Shown piece after piece: positions 61,201 through 64,000 of a stretch of 64,000 bases of DNA. The position numbers and the translations under genes are program-made. The notes beneath the pieces were generated by a model. It worked only from the letters and a program-made list of their open reading frames with translations, was not told the DNA's origin and ran no database searches. Positions within the stretch are counted from its first letter, which is position 1. Every line of letters begins with the position of its first letter. The stretch spans positions 11,160,001 to 11,224,000 of the forward strand of contig NC_062252.1 in NCBI RefSeq assembly GCF_905475465.1, given 5' to 3'. Source of the stretch: Pieris napi. Its lineage: Eukaryota; Arthropoda; Insecta; Lepidoptera; Pieridae.

Positions 61201-64000
61201 AGACAACCGATTTTTTTATTCTAATTTTAACAAAATGTTTGTCAATTAAGATTTAATGTTCGGATATTAAGATTTGGGTAGGGTTTTTTAAATTTCACAG
61301 ATTTCTTAGGTTAATAGGTCTAGGATTCTTAAGAAATAACTAATAAACTTTAACAACATCATGTTGTATAAAATAAATTAATTAAAATCCTTTTTTTTAT
61401 CCTACTCTTACTTACACACATTGACAAAATTTATGAACATTAACATACAACATGCATTATTTTATTATATGTATACATTTAATAATACCTTGGCATTGAA
61501 ATAAAGGAACCCTTGCGGACAATTGGTGTTGTTAAAGGAGGCGAAGGAGGCGACGGGCGCTTCCTCGGAGCTGATGGGGTGGAGGCGGAGTTCCCCTCGT
61601 GACGTCAGCAGGAGGAAATATGGCGTCTCCCCGCAGAGGAACACGCCGTTGTAACCACCCACGTTGCCTGATCATTCGAAAAGTACATTTTACATTCAAA
61701 ATAGTTTACTATATCTAGATGAAACATCGCAAATGGAATACAAGGTATATGATATAGGGTTGATTAGCCGACGTCAGACGAAATACAAAAGTATAGTTTA
61801 ATAGTAAGTTTGTTCCTCGCACCACCACTATGTGGAACCAGCTGCCAACCGATGCATTGTCGAACGAATTCGACTTAGGGTCCTTCAGGAAAAAGCGTAC
61901 CAATTCTTAAAAGGCCGGCAACGCACTTGCGAACCCTCTAGCAATGTGACTGTATATCGGTGGCGGTATTACTTAACATCTGGTGGTCCTCCTGCCCGTT
62001 TGCCCACTGGTACATAAAATAATTTAAAATATAAAAATAATTCTTTCACTAATTTGTTTATGAAATTTTTTTATTTAATTACCCAGACATGACACTGAAA
62101 TTAAAATAAAAATCAACATGTCTACCCCTAATATTAGATGACAGACTTGAGGAAGTAATTTAACTTAAAAAATATAAAAAGATATGACCACGAATAAATG
62201 TATAGAATCTCACCAAAGTATCTCATATATCGCACGTTCTCCCTCAAGGCGGCCGCCTCGTACCCATCTTCGGGGCATCCGATGTACCCGCCCTTGTACC
62301 CGAATGGAAATGTGGTCTGCATCCGGGAGAAACGCAGCTTCAGATTACCACGAGGGTATTTGTAGGCCTGGAATGGAGCGATATTATTCAAATTGCAGTA
62401 CATATAACTAATATAATAAAAAGCACAAACGAAATATTATCATCTTACACTTTTAGTCAAAAAACATTTATTTTGGTGTAATTAATAAGCCCTTGAGTTG
62501 TTCATACATTCGTAATTTGTATTTTTATTATTGTGCTCATAATTTTAACAATTAAAGCCAATTGACACAGCTTCAAACAAAGAGCCACACCCTCCTCCTA
62601 CAACCGCCACCAAACATAACTCAAGTTTAAATGTTTTTATAATACTGGCCTAATCATTCAGCTAAAGTAAGATGTACACGAATGGGTATCTGTACCTGAA
62701 TCGAAAATAATAAATATAACGTTTTTTTTTTAATTTACTGTCGCCTATGATAATCTTGCTTAACTACTTACTTGATATATCATGAGCTGGTCGTCCATCC
62801 TTAAGAGTAGCAGCACCCTGGATCCCTTATTCCCGAGCCCCACCACCAACATCTCCTGCAGTTTATCCACGCTGGAACTGTGACCCGAAGTTAGTTCCTC
62901 TTCTTCGAGTGGGTTTAGAGGTATAGCCACGGATTCTAAGCTGTCGGCTAGGATCTGAAATTATTCAATATATTTGGATCAATTTTGGATTCCAATTATT
63001 AAATTTAAAATTTCGAGACACTTATATATTTGATGCAATATATATGAAGTTTTATAAATTTAACAATTGTAATTTTTTATAAGAAAATCGACATTCTTTT
63101 GAACACTTGTCAAGTGAGATGCTTATCAGAGGGCACAAGTGCCCAGGATATGCCTGTTAATCCGCCGTTTAAATGAATCCTTTTTAGGAAATAAAGATGG
63201 GGCAAGTTAAAGTTCGTGTAGTGTGGCACTTGGAGGTGTAAACAACAAAGAAGTGGCACTGCCTAATTGCCAATATTTTAAAATGTTATTTGAACAAATA
63301 TGAAATTGTGATATTTAAACACGTAATTAAAACAAAGCATGATTTCTTTTAAAAATATACCTAAGACTTTACAACAATCTAAATATATGAAACAAAAATA
63401 TCGAATAACAATAAATAAGTAAATTAATTTTACGAATGCAAACAGTGTGGTCATCTGTTGACAAAACTACGCATCAGTTTACGACGAATTCGTGTCAGTT
63501 CAAGAAATTCCGATCTTGAGGTGAATGAGGAGATGCATAACCAGGATTCGATCTTAATCAAATACATGTGTTACCTCACCAAAAAATGTTTTATATCAGA
63601 AAGTGCTTTAACATGCAATATCGCTTCTTTCGCAATGGCAAGCAATAAAACATTTCTGTATTTGCAGAAAAAGTTGTTTTAATGTAAACCTTAATGAAAT
63701 AAGTTTAACTAAAGTCAACACGATATTATTAGACTGTTAGGCGAAACGAAGTCAGCCGGATCAGCTAATAGTATATCAAATATATCCAGATGATTTATAA
63801 TTGATAATATTATAGTTAATTTTCGTGGTCCTTCGAGCCGAAATATCATGTTAATGATATTTGGAGCAAAACCCCAAGTAATTTTAACTTCTCGATGGTA
63901 ATACCATTGAACGATGTAAATCCCAATCTTCATATAGATCCTATATGAAAATAATAGATTTAATAGTTCCAATAACTCACCCTGTGTCCTGCACAAACAT
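55254..64000 (-). CDS. Cpsf160: Cleavage and polyadenylation specificity factor 160 kDa subunit, C-terminal part
   Basis: CPSF160 is the beta-propeller scaffold of the nuclear complex that recognises the AAUAAA signal and directs pre-mRNA cleavage and polyadenylation. Fourteen coding exons lie in the window, transcribed leftward: 64000-63981 (partial), 62954-62772, 62367-62214, 61667-61489, 60813-60599, 60322-60176, 60048-59976, 59404-59252, 58786-58592, 57634-57520, 57077-56961, 56324-56195, 55523-55415 and 55334-55254 (stop TAG). Phases agree at every junction. They give about 620 residues, matching roughly the last 45% of the human protein. Diagnostic stretches: [88 protein letters not shown] and the C-terminus IDRLTAHF. 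The N-terminal half lies beyond the window. Exon 60813-60599 ends at a GC donor. No frameshift or stop is seen, so the gene looks functional. Confidence 0.97.
56690..56955 (+). repeat. LINE-like 3' end (family F) in Cpsf160 intron
   Basis: Shares ATATTTGGTAGTGGGCTT, AAAGCATTGTTAGGTGCCTA and the end GATGTGGTAAACTTTAATAA with 19795-20037. The A-rich end suggests a retrotransposed 3' UTR. Confidence 0.6.
57664..58044. mobile_element. MITE, copy 1 of a side-by-side pair
   Basis: Inverted ends (TAGTCGTATTTTTAATAAGA… and its complement ending CGACTA) of about 33 bp, possible TA target duplication. The body contains the GC-rich GCGCGGCGCGGCGACTAGTG. It lies in the Cpsf160 intron between exons 58592-58786 and 57520-57634. 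Confidence 0.85.
58074..58469. mobile_element. MITE, copy 2 of a side-by-side pair
   Basis: Same orientation and nearly identical to the copy at 57664-58044, separated by 29 bp. The main differences are a few substitutions and one insertion of about a dozen bases near 58300. Either two insertions or a local tandem duplication. Confidence 0.85.
59625..59965 (+). repeat. LINE 3' end (family B) in Cpsf160 intron
   Basis: Decayed reverse transcriptase C-terminus followed by GGCGATTAAAAAGAGTGGCG and CCCTTGACTTG, as in the copy at 2455-2840. The insertion ends directly against the small exon 59976-60048; its last bases overlap the donor region. Confidence 0.7.
60860..61020. other. GC-rich insert in Cpsf160 intron
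   Basis: A block with GACGTGACAACGTC and CGGCGTTACCTCGCTCTGAG in an otherwise AT-rich intron. Probably part of a DNA transposon family; ends were not found. Confidence 0.35.
61815..62015 (+). repeat. LINE 3' end (family A) in Cpsf160 intron
   Basis: Clear tail: CACCACCACTATGTGGAACC, GGGTCCTTCAGGAAAAAGCG, AAAAGGCCGGCAACGCACTT, CTCCTGCCCGTTTGCCC. Antisense to the gene. Confidence 0.8.

Overview
The window is AT-rich animal nuclear DNA. Coding sequence is split into short exons with GT/AG introns and is surrounded by dispersed repeats. The repeat set points to a moth or butterfly (Lepidoptera): tRNA-derived SINEs with a GGCCTAGTGG head and a GGTTCGATCC B box, short Helitrons ending in CTAG, and many 3' ends of non-LTR retrotransposons. 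No bacterial, phage, plasmid or CRISPR feature is present.

Three genes can be assembled from the sequence. (1) On the + strand, 20751-33686, a divergent trypsin-fold serine protease homolog. Its catalytic His has become Arg and its catalytic Ser region is destroyed, so it should be a pseudoprotease. It has two candidate first coding exons, one with a membrane anchor and one with a signal peptide, and both end in phase 0 ahead of the same downstream exons. (2) On the - strand, 46065-50846, a three-exon gene for a 194-residue secreted valine/proline-rich protein of cuticular type, with a TATA box upstream. (3) On the - strand, 55254 to beyond 64000, the last 14 coding exons (about 620 residues) of Cpsf160 (CPSF1), the large subunit of the mRNA 3'-end cleavage and polyadenylation factor. 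One of its introns uses a GC donor. Weaker candidates are a small one-exon ORF at 40446-40706 and a short - strand ORF at 20542-20727 that has its own poly(A) signal.

Layout: 1-20.5 kb holds no gene I can support and is full of TE remnants (Helitrons, SINEs, LINE tails, a Harbinger deletion derivative, unclassified repeats). 20.5-33.7 kb is the protease homolog; its introns carry a 1.4 kb foldback palindrome, an inverted copy of part of its own exon, a 5S rRNA pseudogene, a GC-rich MITE and a Helitron. 33.7-46 kb is intergenic with two mariner fragments, RTE and other LINE ends, a 20-bp tandem repeat, a small ORF and a perfect hairpin. 46-50.9 kb is the cuticular-type gene. 51-55.2 kb is intergenic with a SINE and a second large foldback element. 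55.2-64 kb is Cpsf160, with two MITE copies in one intron and LINE tails in others.

The three genes do not look like a pathway. The most unusual feature is the pseudoprotease locus: alternative N-termini together with several long inverted repeats that would form double-stranded RNA in its pre-mRNA. All family calls come from reading the translated sequence; no search was run.
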